Part shown: positions 29,918-40,920 of the stretch, in pieces
Layout: every line of letters begins with the position of its first letter
How positions within the stretch are numbered: the stretch's first letter is position 1
Origin: Rebecca billardiae RCC1528
Lineage: Eukaryota > Haptophyta
DNA length: 64,000 bases
Direction: 5' to 3'
Assembly: GCA_965240325.2 (NCBI GenBank)
Contig: OZ251226.1
Coordinates: forward strand, 2,728,001 to 2,792,000
The notes under the pieces: generated by a model
What the model saw: only the letters and a program-made list of their open reading frames with translations
What the model was told of the DNA's origin: nothing
The model's database searches: none
Translations under genes and position numbers: made by a program

Positions 29918-30898
29918 ATGGCGTCGTCCTCCGCGCGGGCGGAGGATGCAGAGGATGACTTGATGGCCTTTCCTTGGCGCATCTGCCTCGCGGGAGGCTG
30001 GCTGGACCAGCCGTGGGTGTCAAAACTCTGTGCTGGGCCGGTCATCGTGGTGAACATACGGCCCCATCCGCAGTTCAAGACGCGATCTGGGCTCGCGACG
30101 TCAACGCGTGCACTCGGCATCGAGCTGTGGGGCACCATGGCGGGCGGAGCGCCCCCCGCTGACGTGGCTCCCGAGCGTCTCGCGCGGCTACTATTCAACG
30201 TGGAGAACCCTGTGGGCTGCACGTACGTGTCCGGCTCCCAGGACGCCCTCGGCCTGATGCTGCCGGGCATCAACCGACTGGACTACGCGGGCGACTACTG
30301 GCCTGCCTCGACGGAGCACCTCGCGAGCCCCGAGAGCCAGGCCTGGCTGCAGCGTGTTCTCTGGCTGGTGCCGTTGCCGTCGCGCCCACCGGGCTACGAC
30401 CCCCTCGCACGCCAGAACATCACCTTCGCGGGGGTGCGTCGGCTCGCCGACGCGAGCGAGGACGCGTGGGCGGCCATCGTGGAGCGCGACGCCGCGCGGC
30501 TGGGCAGCGCCCTCTCGCACACGATGGGCGCGTGGAAGGAGCTGCTGCCCGAGACCGTGCCGGATGACCTCGAGTCGGAGTGCGCAGACTACATGCGACG
30601 ACACCACGGCTGCCTCTTCAGCGGCGCGGGCGGCGGCTTCCTCCTCGTGATCGCGGACGAGGGCGCGCACGTCAAGGGCGGCTTCCAAGTGGAGATCACC
30701 ACACGCCGGAGCACAACCGCAGCGGCCGCGCCCGCAGGCTCGCCTGGCGCGAAGGTGTCAGCTGCCGCGACGTCCTCGAGCGGACGGCACCCCGTGGCTG
30801 CCACGGCTTTGAGCGACTTGCTAGGCCAGCTCCTCATCGGCTTGTGCCTTATGCTGCTGCTCATACTGGGGGGGCGCGTAATGTGGCTTCGCGTCTGA
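29918..30898 (+). CDS. GHMP-kinase-like protein with C-terminal membrane anchor
   Basis: Single-exon ORF of 326 residues. Three stretches match the GHMP small-molecule kinase superfamily, closest in feel to sugar or heptose-phosphate kinases: RICLAGGWLDQP (21-32, motif 1), GCTYVSGSQDALGL (100-113, the region following motif 2) and LFSGAGGGFLLVI (about 232-244, motif 3). The glycine-rich ATP loop of motif 2 (GLGSSS type) is not present: the segment between IELWGTMAGG and ERLARLLFNVENP is too short. This argues for an altered or inactive kinase. After a Ser/Ala-rich linker a hydrophobic helix (LIGLCLMLLLILGG, about 306-320) would tail-anchor it in a membrane, which is unusual for the family. 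Confidence 0.65.
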   Translation: MASSSARAEDAEDDLMAFPWRICLAGGWLDQPWVSKLCAGPVIVVNIRPHPQFKTRSGLATSTRALGIELWGTMAGGAPPADVAPERLARLLFNVENPVGCTYVSGSQDALGLMLPGINRLDYAGDYWPASTEHLASPESQAWLQRVLWLVPLPSRPPGYDPLARQNITFAGVRRLADASEDAWAAIVERDAARLGSALSHTMGAWKELLPETVPDDLESECADYMRRHHGCLFSGAGGGFLLVIADEGAHVKGGFQVEITTRRSTTAAAAPAGSPGAKVSAAATSSSGRHPVAATALSDLLGQLLIGLCLMLLLILGGRVMWLRV

Positions 30899-31424
30899 CT
30901 CCTGAGGCTTCATCGTGCAGTCTTAAAATGAGACTGCAGGCGCCCGGTCTAGCTAGTACTGTATTAGTAGTACAAGCAGCATCAGTTTGCCCTACGTGAC
31001 GAAGCAGTGTGCTGGTGCCGACTGCCCGACTGGGACCGCGCGAGCAGCACGAGCGCGCGCGGCGCCGTCACGGGGCCGCGCGCCCAGCGGCAGCTGGCTC
31101 GACGGTGGCGCGGCCGGCGGCACCGCCCCCGCGCCACCTCGCTCGCCGACGCCGAGCCGGAGCTGAGCGTGCACGTGTGCTTCAGCGGCCCGCGCGCGCT
31201 GCTCACCCGCGTCCTCCCGCCGTACGCCGCGCCGCCCGCGCTCAGCGCGCTCGAGCTCACTGGTAGTAACACTGTCGCGCGCGGCGGCACGTGGGCGCGC
31301 GCAGTCGAGCTGTCCCGCTGAGCCGACGAATCGATGTAGGTCGCCTTCACACGCGGTGTGTACTGGGTGTGCGGGTTCTTCGGTCTTCTGTTTGGTGATG
31401 TATGTGCGCGATGTAGGCGCGAGC
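30899..31424. other. Spacer with a weak plus-strand ORF
   Basis: A plus frame at 31007-31321 ends in a stretch with protein-like composition (AEPELSVHVCFSGPRALL, then ALSALELTGSN). The upstream half is Arg-rich and the opposite strand is also open. It could be a small gene or a downstream exon; not called. Confidence 0.3.
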
Positions 31425-34400
31425 TCAGACGGCCTCGACCGCGGCGGCGCTCGCGGGCGTGGCGTCGTGCAGCGAGGGCTCGCCGGCGACGCTCTTCTTG
31501 GCATCGTGCACGGCGCGGCGCGCCCTCTCAGCGCGCCGCACGCCGACCACGGCGATGGCGGCCAGGGTGACGACCGCGACCGCAGCGACGAGCAGGACGG
31601 CGTCAACGGCCGCGCTCGGGAGGCCCTGGACGGCCATCCGGCGGCCGAGCACGTGGCGCCCCGAGCACCGGCCGTTCAGCCAGCACGTGAAGCGCAGGAT
31701 CTCGGAGCTGAGCGCGAGGCGCTGCGCAGCGCGGCGCCGCGCGTGGCGCGCGCGCAGCGCACACGGGAGGCGGGGTGTACGGTCAGCCCGCGCGTGGAGC
31801 CGGAGGGAGCGGCTGGTGGCTGCCGTGAGGACGCGGCGCTCCCCTCCCGCGCTGGGCCCCGCCCTGCGCCCGCCGGGCGGCGGCGCGTCGCCACGCGGTC
31901 GACGGCGCCGTCGAGCTGTGCGCGGCGGCGCACCCAGAGCGAGAGACCGCACTGCGCGAACGAGTCGCACACGCGGGTCGAGCCGTCCCTCTCGGGCCGC
32001 GCCTTCAGCTTCTTCTTGATGAGCTTGTCGAGGCCGACGTCGTACTCCACCACCTTGTCGCGGCGGTCGTAGTAGATGCGGTCGTACGTGCCCTGCGCCG
32101 CGTAGATCTTGTCCGCGCCGACGCCACCGTCGATGATGTTGTAGCCCACGCCCGCGGTGATGATGTCGTTGCCGACCCCGCCGTAGAGGTCGTTGTACAC
32201 GCTGCCGTCGGTCTTGCCGCCTTTGCCGATGTTGCCTCCCGTGATCACGTCGTCGCCGTCGCCGCCGTCGATCACGTTGACCGCGGACGGCGCATACCCG
32301 GACTTGCCCGCGCCGCCGCCACCGTCGCCGCCGGTGAGCACGTCGTCGCCAGAGCCGCCTGCGCGCGGGAGGCAGCAGGCGCATCGCGCCGCGCCGGCGC
32401 AGGGGAGCAGGGGCGTCAGCGCCTCGCCGGGAGGTTGAAGCCGCTGCAGCGCGGCGCGCGACGCCGCGAGCGCTCGCGCGGCGCGGGCGCCGCGCACCGT
32501 CCAGCACGTTCAAGACGGCGCCACCCGTGCCATCGTCATAGCTGTAGCCGGCATCGCCGCCGCGCGCGTAGTCATCGCCGCGCCCGCCGTAGAGGTAGTT
32601 GTACGCGTCGCCCGCGACGCCGCTCTTCCGGCTCACGCCGCCGTCGCCGCCGTACAGCGCGTCGTCGCCAACGCCGCCGGACGCGCGCGTGACGGCGTCG
32701 CCGCCGTAGCCAAAGTCTTTCTTGAGCTCGATCTGCGTTCCATAACGGTCATTAATGAAGATGGAAGTACCACCGTCAAATGGGGTGGAGAAGTGTGCGC
32801 GCCCAGCTGTGTCGCCGTAGGGATCGTAATTGTAAGCGGCGTCGCCGCCGCTGCCTCCGCGCAGCACGTCGTCGCCACGGCCGCCGACCAGCTCGCTGAG
32901 CGCGTCGCCGCCAGTCGCGCGCGTGTCGGCCCAGCCGCCGTCGCCCGCGATGAGCTCGTCGTCGCCGCTGCCGCCGACCAGCGTGTTCGTCGCGTCGCCG
33001 CCGTAAGCGTCGTCCCATGCAAAGCCGGCGCCGCCCGCCTCCAGCCGGTCGTCGCCGTCCCCACCGAAGAGAACGTTCTGAGCGTCGCCACCGACCGTGT
33101 CCCACGTGCCGCCGTTGATCTTGGCGTAAACCCTCTGCGAATACTCTTGACTAGTCATGGAGCCAGCTCCAAAGCCTTCCCATGCCTGCGCGCGGCGGCG
33201 GGCGCGCGGCGGTGCAGGTGAGCGCGCCGCCCAGCACCGACTGGCGCAAGCGCTGCGCCGGGATGGCGTCGCAGGGCGGGTGCGGATGCGCGGCGGGCGG
33301 GCGGGCGCGCGGTGCGGCACCAACGCGCGGCGCGCACCCAGCCAGCGTCGCCACCGCGCATGTCGTCGTCACCGAGGCCACCGAAGAGCGTGTTCTGCAC
33401 GTCGCCGCCGGTGGTGCCCTCCCAGGTCCAGCCGCCCAGGCCGCCGTGGATGTAGTCGTTGCCCACGCCTCCGTGAATCGTGTTCTGCACATCGCCGCCC
33501 TTCGCGAACTCCCACGCCCAGCCGCCCTCGCCGCCGTAGAGCCGGTCGTCGCCTTGCCCGCCGCGGATGTCGTTGACCACGCTGCCGCCGGTGCCCTTGG
33601 GCGCATCGGGGCCGTAACTGTACGTGTCCCACGCCCAGCCGGCCTCGCCGCCAAAGATGATGCTGCGCGGGCGTGGGCGCAGCGGCGCGCGGGTGGCGGA
33701 CGCGCGCGGCGGCAGGCGCGCGGCGTGAGATCGCGCCGCCTGCGCGGGCGGGCTGCGGCGGGCTCGGCCACGGGCGCGCCGTACGCGGAGAGCGCACGCG
33801 AGGCGCGCACTCGTCGCCCTCGCCGCCGTGCAGGGTGGAGTGGGCGTCGCCGCCGAGGCCCTGCTTATAACCCCAGCCACCGACGCTGCCGACGAGGTAG
33901 TCGTCGCCGCTTCCGCCGTTGAGGCGCGTGATCGCGTCGCCGCCCTTGGCGGTCGGCTCCCAATTGCCAGCGCCGGCGTAGCCAGCACGCAGGTAGTCAT
34001 TGCCCGCGCCGCCGTCGACGACGAGCGTGCCGTCGCCACCGATGGTGTCGCGGAGGTTGGCGTACGTCGGGTAGTCGTAGGTCCACGCGCTGCCGCCCTG
34101 GCTGAAGCCTCTGTCAAAATTGACAGTGTCGTCGCCGTCCCCGGCGTTGATCTTGGTGTAGAGGTTGCCCCCCGTCCCGCCGTACCAGGCGAACCCAGCT
34201 GCGCACGGCGCGCAGACATGGGCGCACGGCGCGCGCGGCGCGAGGTGGCGCGGTCAGGCGGCCTGCTGAGGCGGGGCGCGAGCACGCCGCTGGGTGCACG
34301 CGGGGCGAGCGCGCAGCCGCTGCGCTGTCTCACAGCGCGCTTACCAAAGCCAGTGTTGATTTCGTCATCGCCCGCGCCGGCATTCACGATGAAGGTGGTG

Positions 34401-34981
34401 TCGCCGCCGGTCGCGCCCCTCCAGTCGGCGTCTCCGGCGTTGCCCGATTTGATGTAGTCGTCGCCATCGCCGGCGTTGATGAGGCCGTACGTGTCGCCGC
34501 CGATGGCGCCGTAGGAGGCGTAGCCGTGGTGGGTATCGGCGTTGATATCGTCGTCGCCACCGCCGGAATCGACGCGCACGTAGAGATCGCCGCTCTGCGA
34601 TCCGGCGCCCGTGGCGTACCCGCCCAAAACCGTGTCAATGTCGTCGTCGCCGGCGCCGGTGTAGATGCGCTGCGTCCTGTCGCCGCCGGTGCCGCCGTTG
34701 AACGCGTAGCCGTACTCATTTCCATTCATCGACGACGCCGACGACACGACGTTTTCGCCGTCGCCCGCGAGGATCGTGGTGATCGTGTCCGAGCCGCTGC
34801 CGCCATCGCCCACACCCGCACGCGCGCCGTCGTAGATGGTGTCGTCCCCGGCGCCGTAGGTGACGGTGGTCAGCGACCGGCGCGCATCCGGGGTGCGCAC
34901 ACTGGCAGTGCCAGCGACGGGGGGCGCTGCCGACAAAGTGGCCACTGCCGCGAACAGCGCTGCGATGCGCGCGAACGCCAT
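31425..34981 (-). CDS. Membrane-anchored RTX-type calcium-binding repeat protein
   Basis: Six exons: 34981-34345, 34198-33811, 33662-33338, 33185-32498, 32358-31934, 31721-31425. The five introns of 139-212 nt all end in cag, and the model closes in phase to 919 residues. A signal peptide (FARIAALFAAVATLSAAPP) leads into about 20 glycine/aspartate repeats of the hemolysin-type (RTX) consensus GGxGDDxL, e.g. AGAGDDEI, GGSGDDYL, GGQGDDRL, GGVGNDYI and GGDGDDVI. These fold as a calcium-bound parallel beta-roll in known proteins. Aromatic inserts (GWAWE, GWTWEG, GFAWDDAYGG) recur between repeats. A Cys-containing segment (CDSFAQCGLSLW, RFTCWLNGRC) precedes a hydrophobic helix (AVLLVAAVAVVTLAAIAVV) and a short basic tail. 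An adhesin or wall protein is more likely than a toxin; no enzymatic or pore-forming domain is visible. Confidence 0.85.
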
Positions 34982-35639
34982 GATGCCCGCCTGTTCGTGC
35001 TAGCGAAGCCTGACGCGGGCTCGACCAGGTAGCCCACCGGCGCGAGCCGAAAACTGCTATGAACGCCGCCCGCCCCCGCGCGGCTCGGTGCTATGAAGTG
35101 ACCAACATTTGATGACAATCACCGAGATGATTGGTTGGTCGTCCGGGTGATTAGTCCGCGGCTCACGGCCGCCGGCCGGTAGGCATTATGATGTGGAATC
35201 GATTTAGTTCCGAGGCGGTGTGACGAACTGTCCAAAGGCATACTGCATATGATTAAGGGGGCGGTGGGTGGGTAGTAGCTAGTAGTACAAAAGGTATTTG
35301 CGCCGGACTACGGCTCTTCATGATGATGACTGATGACGAGTCCGTTGCATCCGGACAAGGATTCTTCTGTCGTGTCAGACTGTCATAAATCGATCTGCGA
35401 CGAAACCTTGGCTCTAAGCCGATTGGTCCGCGCCTCAAGGCCCATAGCAATGTGTCAGTTACGACCAGATTTACGACCACTTTGGCGACACCGCATTGGG
35501 CGGCCGCCCCAATTCTTCGAATTGATGAGCCGCCTGAGTTTCGTCGCAGATCGCTTTATCAGTGACAAGCCCTTCTTGACACTGTGAAGGCGATTAGCCG
35601 CGATTATCTAGTGCGAACACGGTCCGGGAGCTGATAATA

Positions 35640-36010
35640 CGACGTAACTACGGACGAGCTCACATTGCAGCACGCGGGGCCACGGCCGTTGAGACGGGGC
35701 GGGGTCGGGCGGGACCGGGGACGTCGAAGCGGATGTCGCGCGGCGATCCCCGCACTCTGCTATCGATGAGTTCTATTGTCGGCGGCGCGCGCCGTGCTCG
35801 CGGGGTGGCTGCTCAGAGCGGGTTGATTGTGAGTCTGATCGCCGCCGAGCGCAGGGACGAGCCGAGCGCAGCGCGAGGCGGCGATAACAATCGGGCGATC
35901 ACCCGATGCGCCTATCCGCGCGCCATTTCACATTTGCCACGGCGCGACCACTTCCGCGCTTCGGCGTGCATATGCCATGAGTGATATGCGACCCCACTTG
36001 TCAGGGATGT
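35640..36010 (+). repeat. Diverged dispersed repeat, relative of 50580-50975
   Basis: Shares with 50580-50975 the ordered blocks cacgcggggcc.cggccgttg, cgcactctgct.tcga.gagtt, gaggcggcga, gccacggcgcgacc and the closing gaccccacttgtca.ggatgt. About 120 bases between the first and later blocks differ. It is the same repeat whose inner part forms the 50.7-51.7 kb foldback. Confidence 0.7.
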
Positions 36011-36432
36011 CGGGCCCCATCATGGCTCAAGGCGCAGCGGTGATGTTCAGTACTCTCAGGTCCCTCGCACAGAAGCGACAAACGGGACCGTTGAAAACCT
36101 CAGGGGCGCACGCGTGCCCATTGTCATGCTCATCGGGCAGGCCTTCTCTAGAGCCGCATGTCCCAGCAGCTATGAGCTAAGCAGCCGTAAATCGTAATCC
36201 CGTATCTGCGCGCAGCAAAGGTGGCGAGGGCGGCGACAAGGCGGCGCAAATGCTGCCACCGGGTCTTCTCGCCACCATGCGGCGCCCGCGCACGGCCGTC
36301 AAGCTCGTATGCGGCCCTGGGCGCGCGGCGCAGGCGGGCCTTCGCGCCGCCCGGTGAGCGCCATCCCAGCGTTGGGTCTGGCGTCCGGCATCGCCGTCCG
36401 CGCACGCGCGACGCGTATTCGCTGCACCGGAC

Positions 36433-36459
36433 GGCCACCCTGCCTTAGGCAGGGTGGCC
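36433..36459. repeat. Small perfect hairpin
   Basis: ggccaccctgcc (36433-36444), loop tta, ggcagggtggcc (36448-36459). It is not followed by a T run, and no adjacent gene end is seen. Confidence 0.8.
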
Positions 36460-37751
36460 ATCCAGCTGCTGATCTGCGCTCCAATGTGGACCGTTTTGCT
36501 CACAAGCTCCAGAAGGCACCCCGCACCCGGCTCATGGCGCTAGGATGGCGAACAAGTGGCGCGTGGTCACGGTGGTGGCCGACGTGCGCCCGAGAGAAAC
36601 GTGACTTGGCTGAGTAGTTGGCAGGGAGTGCCAGTGCCAATGCTTGTCAGTCATCAAATTCAATGCTCTCCGCTCTCAGTGGCTGACTAATAATCCGACG
36701 ACAGTAGACTGCTGCTGTGGAGACGACGGTGGCTCCGGCGAATCCGCAGGTTGACCCCCCCTATTAGCTCCGTTACTAGTAGTACGTCCGGTGGCCCTGA
36801 GCCGAAGTCAACCAAGCGGACCACAAAGACTGGCCGCGGATGGAACTCAGGATGGAGGCCGTTTTGAACGCGCTCGCGCGCGGCGAGGTGAAGCGTGCAG
36901 GGGCGTTCGGCGCTGTGGGCCCCTCGAGGGAGTCAAGATGGACCGCGCCCAAGCGGATGTCGCCCCCTGGAGCGGCCTCTCCGCGCCATGCGAGGCCGCG
37001 GCGCGCGGGCGGTACACGACCTCCTGTCTGACGGCCGAAGGTACGAGTGGTCGGCTCCCACCGGCGCCTGCCAGCGGGCGAAGTCGGCGGCAGAGCGGCC
37101 GGGGTGGTTTGAGGTTGGGTGAGGGTGGTGGTTGGTTGGGGGCTGGCCAGGGTAGGGCTGGAGGCTTCGGCCGCCAGTCTGATCACCCGGAGCCCGTTAT
37201 AAAGGGGAATTTATTATTAGCCCCGCCATTGCCGCAAACGTGGCAATATGTTAATTAATGGCGGGCCGTAGCCGTAGGTCCGCCCCTTGTACTGTTTTGT
37301 GGCGGTGTCTTTGTGCAGTGTCACTGGATGGCGTTAATCACGCCTTAACCAAGTGTGCACGTTAAATCATAGTAAACTGTAGTGCCCGGGGAAAAGATAA
37401 GAAAAAGAAACAGAAAAAAGAAAATCGCCTCGCAAAGAAAAGAAAATCGCCTCGCTCACTACCGGGCGCCCTCGCAGCTCCCACTGGGGATGCTCGGCCG
37501 AAAAAGGGTCGCCCATGGCGCGGAGCGCGTGGGCCGCGCGCGCCAAATCCAACGCCGGCGTGGACATCGCGCGAGGATTCCCTAGACCGGTTTTCGCCCG
37601 ATTCGCGATTGCTGCCCTCGTCGTCTCGCGTGCAGGTCGAACGGGGGCCAAATCGACCCGTTTGGAGCGGTACGCTCGGCGCGTCGACACGATCGCGCGA
37701 CCTGGGGCGGTCCTCGCCTGACTTGCACGTCGAGCGCTCGCACCGGCCATA

Positions 37752-38159
37752 GTGTCAAGCGCTGCGCACGACAACCGCCTCGCGCGATCCACCGCCGCAC
37801 GTCGGGCTCGGTGCGGAAACGTCCTCATCACGATGTGTCTCGCGGGCGGGAAGCGCCATCGCACGCGACGCAAGGTTTGGCGCGGCCTGCTGAACTCGAT
37901 CGCCGGAATCCGCGCACCGGACTCAGTCGTCGCTCGCGGTCCCTCTGCTCCCTCAGCCGAAGCCCCGGCGTCCGGCCTGCATGGCGTCGACGGTGACCAA
38001 TGCGACGGAAGCGCAGCGCCAACGGCGTACGACGCGCAGCGGACGCACCTCCGGGGTCTGTCGCCGTGGCAGCAACCGTATCTTCGCGAGTTGGCGACCC
38101 TCGCCGCAGCGCGACACAGACAAGCCCGTGATGCCATCCGCAGAGAGATGAATCGTTGA
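37752..38159 (+). CDS. Hypothetical ORF, 135 codons
   Basis: The frame ends MNR-stop at 38159. The last 30 residues (SPWQQPYLRELATLAAARHR, then QARDAIRREMNR) look like genuine helical protein. The N-terminal half is less convincing, the start codon is uncertain, and the minus strand is also open for 322 codons across this region. It lies 30 bp before the next plus-strand ORF. No family recognised. Confidence 0.3.
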   Translation: MSSAAHDNRLARSTAARRARCGNVLITMCLAGGKRHRTRRKVWRGLLNSIAGIRAPDSVVARGPSAPSAEAPASGLHGVDGDQCDGSAAPTAYDAQRTHLRGLSPWQQPYLRELATLAAARHRQARDAIRREMNR

Positions 38160-38189
38160 GCATGCAACATCGCCGCGCCATCCTCGTCC

Positions 38190-39099
38190 ATGGCGCAGGC
38201 GCTGCGGGACGGGGCGGACGTCGTCACGCCGGTGACGGATGCGCTGCGATTTGTGTGCCTGCGTGAGCAGCTCGTGCCCAATCTCGATCGCGAGTGGCAC
38301 ACGCTGTCGCTGTGCGCGCGCGCGCGCACAACCAACAGCTCCTGGTGCCGCCAAACACGCGGGCGCCAGACCTGTCGAAAAGGCGAAGAGCGACGACCGC
38401 GTGAACGTCAACGCGCTCGTGTTCAGCGTGGCGGCCGTGTACGACGTCAACGCGACCTGCGCCGAGCCCATCATGCCCGGAGCGGACATCGGCAAGCATC
38501 CTCGCAACGACCGCTCTCGGCTGGAGGACATGCACACGATCTACTCTGGCGGCTTCGTCGGCGGCGAGGCGCTCGATTACGCCATCGCGGTCGAGATGCG
38601 GCACATACAGCGCGTATCCGCGCTCGCACGGAGCAACGGGCTACCCGCCCCGCCCCGCGTGCTGCACATTCCCTCGCGGGTGCGGGCCTTGCTGATGCGC
38701 ACAGACGTGTGGATGTGGCCGGAGAACTTCAGGTGTCACTGGTCCTCGGACTGTCCGTCACCCACGGCCACGAGCGAATGTGGAAAGACGCGAACCCGCA
38801 GTAGAGAGGAAACATTGCGACAGCACTGGCACGGCCCGCCGACCCCCCCGCCCGCCAGGGCACAGTTTTTCCGTGTGGTTTTGCGGGCAACCGAAGCCGG
38901 AGCCCGGGGCGACGACCGACGCCGACGGCGACGCCGACGGCGACGGGCCCTCTGGCCCTCTGACTTCCGCTCAAGTAGACGGCGATCGGACGTCGCTGGG
39001 CCACGCCCACCGACGCTGACGGCGAGACGGTCAATCGGCGGCCATACCCGGCCGGCACTCAATGATATATCCGATGATCTAGTCTATAGCTATGAATAA
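38190..39099 (+). CDS. Hypothetical protein, two exons
   Basis: Exon 1 (38190-38311) starts MAQALRDGADVVTPVTDALRF. A 58 nt intron (gtgcgc...gccag, 38312-38369) restores the frame of exon 2, which reads LVFSVAAVYDVNATCAEPIM and HTIYSGGFVGGEALDYAIAV, then LLMRTDVWMWPENF. Composition and codon use look real. After about 38735 the frame becomes low-complexity (a run of Arg codons) up to the stop at 39099. A neighbouring frame instead reads SLVLGLSVTHGHERMWKD with a stop at 38804, so the true C-terminus probably needs another small intron or reflects a frameshift. No family recognised. Confidence 0.45.
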
Positions 39100-39237
39100 C
39101 ACTTGACGACTCGATTTCTTAGACGGCCGCGGGCGCGGAGGTATACTAGGTAGCAGAGTGAAACTGATACTAGAGATAGCTAGCTACTAATTAATATAAC
39201 TAATTAATCAGATGAGTGGTCGTTGGCCGCAAATATA

Positions 39238-39379
<142 letters not shown>

Positions 39380-39532
39380 ATTCTATAAGCTACATGCACA
39401 TATCTATCACTATATACGAAAATAATCATCATTATTTTATTGCGCGCCGCGCGTGGCGCGTTTGCGTCGGAAAGTGGCGCCGCCGGCCGGCTCTCGGCCG
39501 CTAGCTGCGGTCTGCCGCCGCCGACGAATTAA

Positions 39533-40192
39533 TGTCGAAGGGAATGAAGAGCCCGAAACGACTGAGCTAAATCGGTTCGCGCCAACCGATTTAGCTCAGT
39601 CGTTTCGGGCTCTTCATTCCCTTCGACATAACCGTAAGTCTCATGTGGGACACCCCGCGAGGGGCTGTAGTCCCGTCCAGTGTTCTGACGGATTTGTTGT
39701 CGAGGTTTTTCTCTCCCCGCCTGGTCTTTCCCAGGTGTTCCACCCTGCGTGCTCGTCTGCTCTGTGGCTTCGTAGAGACTCCGTCTTTTGTGGGCGGTGA
39801 GCCCTTCTTTGCTGCTGTGGCTTTGTGAGGCTCTTTTTGTGTCTTTGTTGTTCACCCGGGCGACTGTACCCGGAGGTTGCGCGTCGCGGACCGTGCTCGT
39901 TTTTTCTGTCGTCGTCTTTCTTTGTCGGTCATCTTCTTCGTGCTCCCCTCTTTCGTTCGTCTTTTTGCCGACTCCTCGCTTTTCATTCCCCCCCGGAGCC
40001 GCGAGGCTCTCGCGAGGTCGAAAGCGCTTCGCGTGAAAGGCCAAGAGTTGCCCGCGTCGGTCGGTCGCTGGATTCGAACAGGTGACTTTACGGTTGTGTC
40101 GAAGGGAATGAAGAGCCCGAAACGACTGAGCTAAATCGGTTGGCGCGAACCGATTTAGCTCAGTCGTTTCGGGCTCTTCATTCCCTTCGACA
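39533..40192 (-). mobile_element. 0.66 kb element with tRNA-like terminal hairpins
   Basis: Nearly identical hairpins of about 95 bases bound the element at 39533-39628 and 40098-40192. Each arm runs from tgtcgaagggaatgaagagc to gctaaatcggtt. On the minus strand the right hairpin contains gatttagctcagtcg, a match to the tRNA A box (Pol III promoter). About 60 bases further on gttcgaatcc matches the B box. The interior (39640-40080) is T-rich on the plus strand and encodes nothing recognisable. The arrangement suggests a tRNA-derived, SINE-like element whose head has become palindromic and is present at both ends. Confidence 0.7.
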
Positions 40193-40920
40193 ATTAAAAT
40201 ATGTCGTCGTCGAATTTCCGCTCACGCGACACGCTGCCGGGCGCGCTGGTTGGTTGGTTAATGGTTGGCAACTGGCTGTCTGGTAGTGGCCGCCGCGCGG
40301 TCAGACGGGCCGGACGACCGCCGGACCACTGTCTGTCGTAGATCTGTCACTTGTCAGACAATGACGATGTGACTACTGACTCGCGGGCACAGCTGTTACG
40401 CGGATCGTAACTCTAATTTTTTTACTATATAGTCGTAGTAGTCTAGTAGCCCTAGTTAGTAAGCGCCCCTGGCCCCGCCACTCGGGCTCGACGGCCACGG
40501 GGCAGCGGGCCGCCCTCGGAACGCGCCCGCCGCCCGGCCGGCCGTCTCTCAGGAATTCGCCCGTGGCAGCAGCACCTCGCGGGAGTCGCGGCCCTCTGCC
40601 TCCGGCCGGCTCGGCCTACTGCATAGGGCGCATAGGCATAGCGGCAGTAGGCGGCCTGGTGACTGCACCGGCCGCGGGCTCGGTCCGAACTGGGCTCCGG
40701 ATCTTTCCCGAATCCGATTCTTTCCGGACCGATGGCGGCTGTGGCGGCAGACATTTCGCGGGGGGGGGTTGCCAGCACGACCAACGTGTGGCTCGGACAT
40801 GACCGGCCGAGGACCGTGGACAGGCAGTGAGGTCGCCTGGGCACGGGAGTGGCAGTCGGCAGCAAAGCCTGCAACCAGCACCGGTCTGAGGATCTTTCTG
40901 TTCAAAACCACAGGCTTTGG
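40193..40920. other. Spacer without a convincing gene
   Basis: 3' flank of the APC13 gene. 40450-40800 has open frames on both strands with no features I recognise. Confidence 0.5.

Larger units (their letters stand above)
34982..37500. other. 2.5 kb spacer without a convincing gene
   Basis: Contains a diverged copy of a dispersed repeat (about 35640-36010), a small hairpin (36433-36459) and many short open frames on both strands with no recognisable features. 36780-37190 is Gly/Arg-coding in all frames. The 37380-37450 region is A-rich with a repeated gaaaatcgcctcgc unit. Confidence 0.5.

Noticed and set aside
31425-34981. RTX protein as a secreted toxin
   Set aside because: Only calcium-binding repeats, a Cys segment and a membrane anchor are seen; no pore-forming, protease or lipase domain.
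35328-35362. Hammerhead-ribozyme-like ctgatgacgagtccg ... cggac
   Set aside because: The CUGAUGA box and a stem II exist, but the essential GAAAC after stem II is missing (aagg instead) and no cleavage-site helix was found.
37367-38335. 322-codon minus-strand ORF
   Set aside because: Composition is Arg/Ser/Ala-rich without domains; the plus-strand ORFs here have more protein-like segments.
40060-40160. A functional tRNA gene on the minus strand
   Set aside because: A- and B-box matches are present, but the acceptor and T stems do not pair and a long palindrome interrupts the body, so it is better explained as a SINE-like element.
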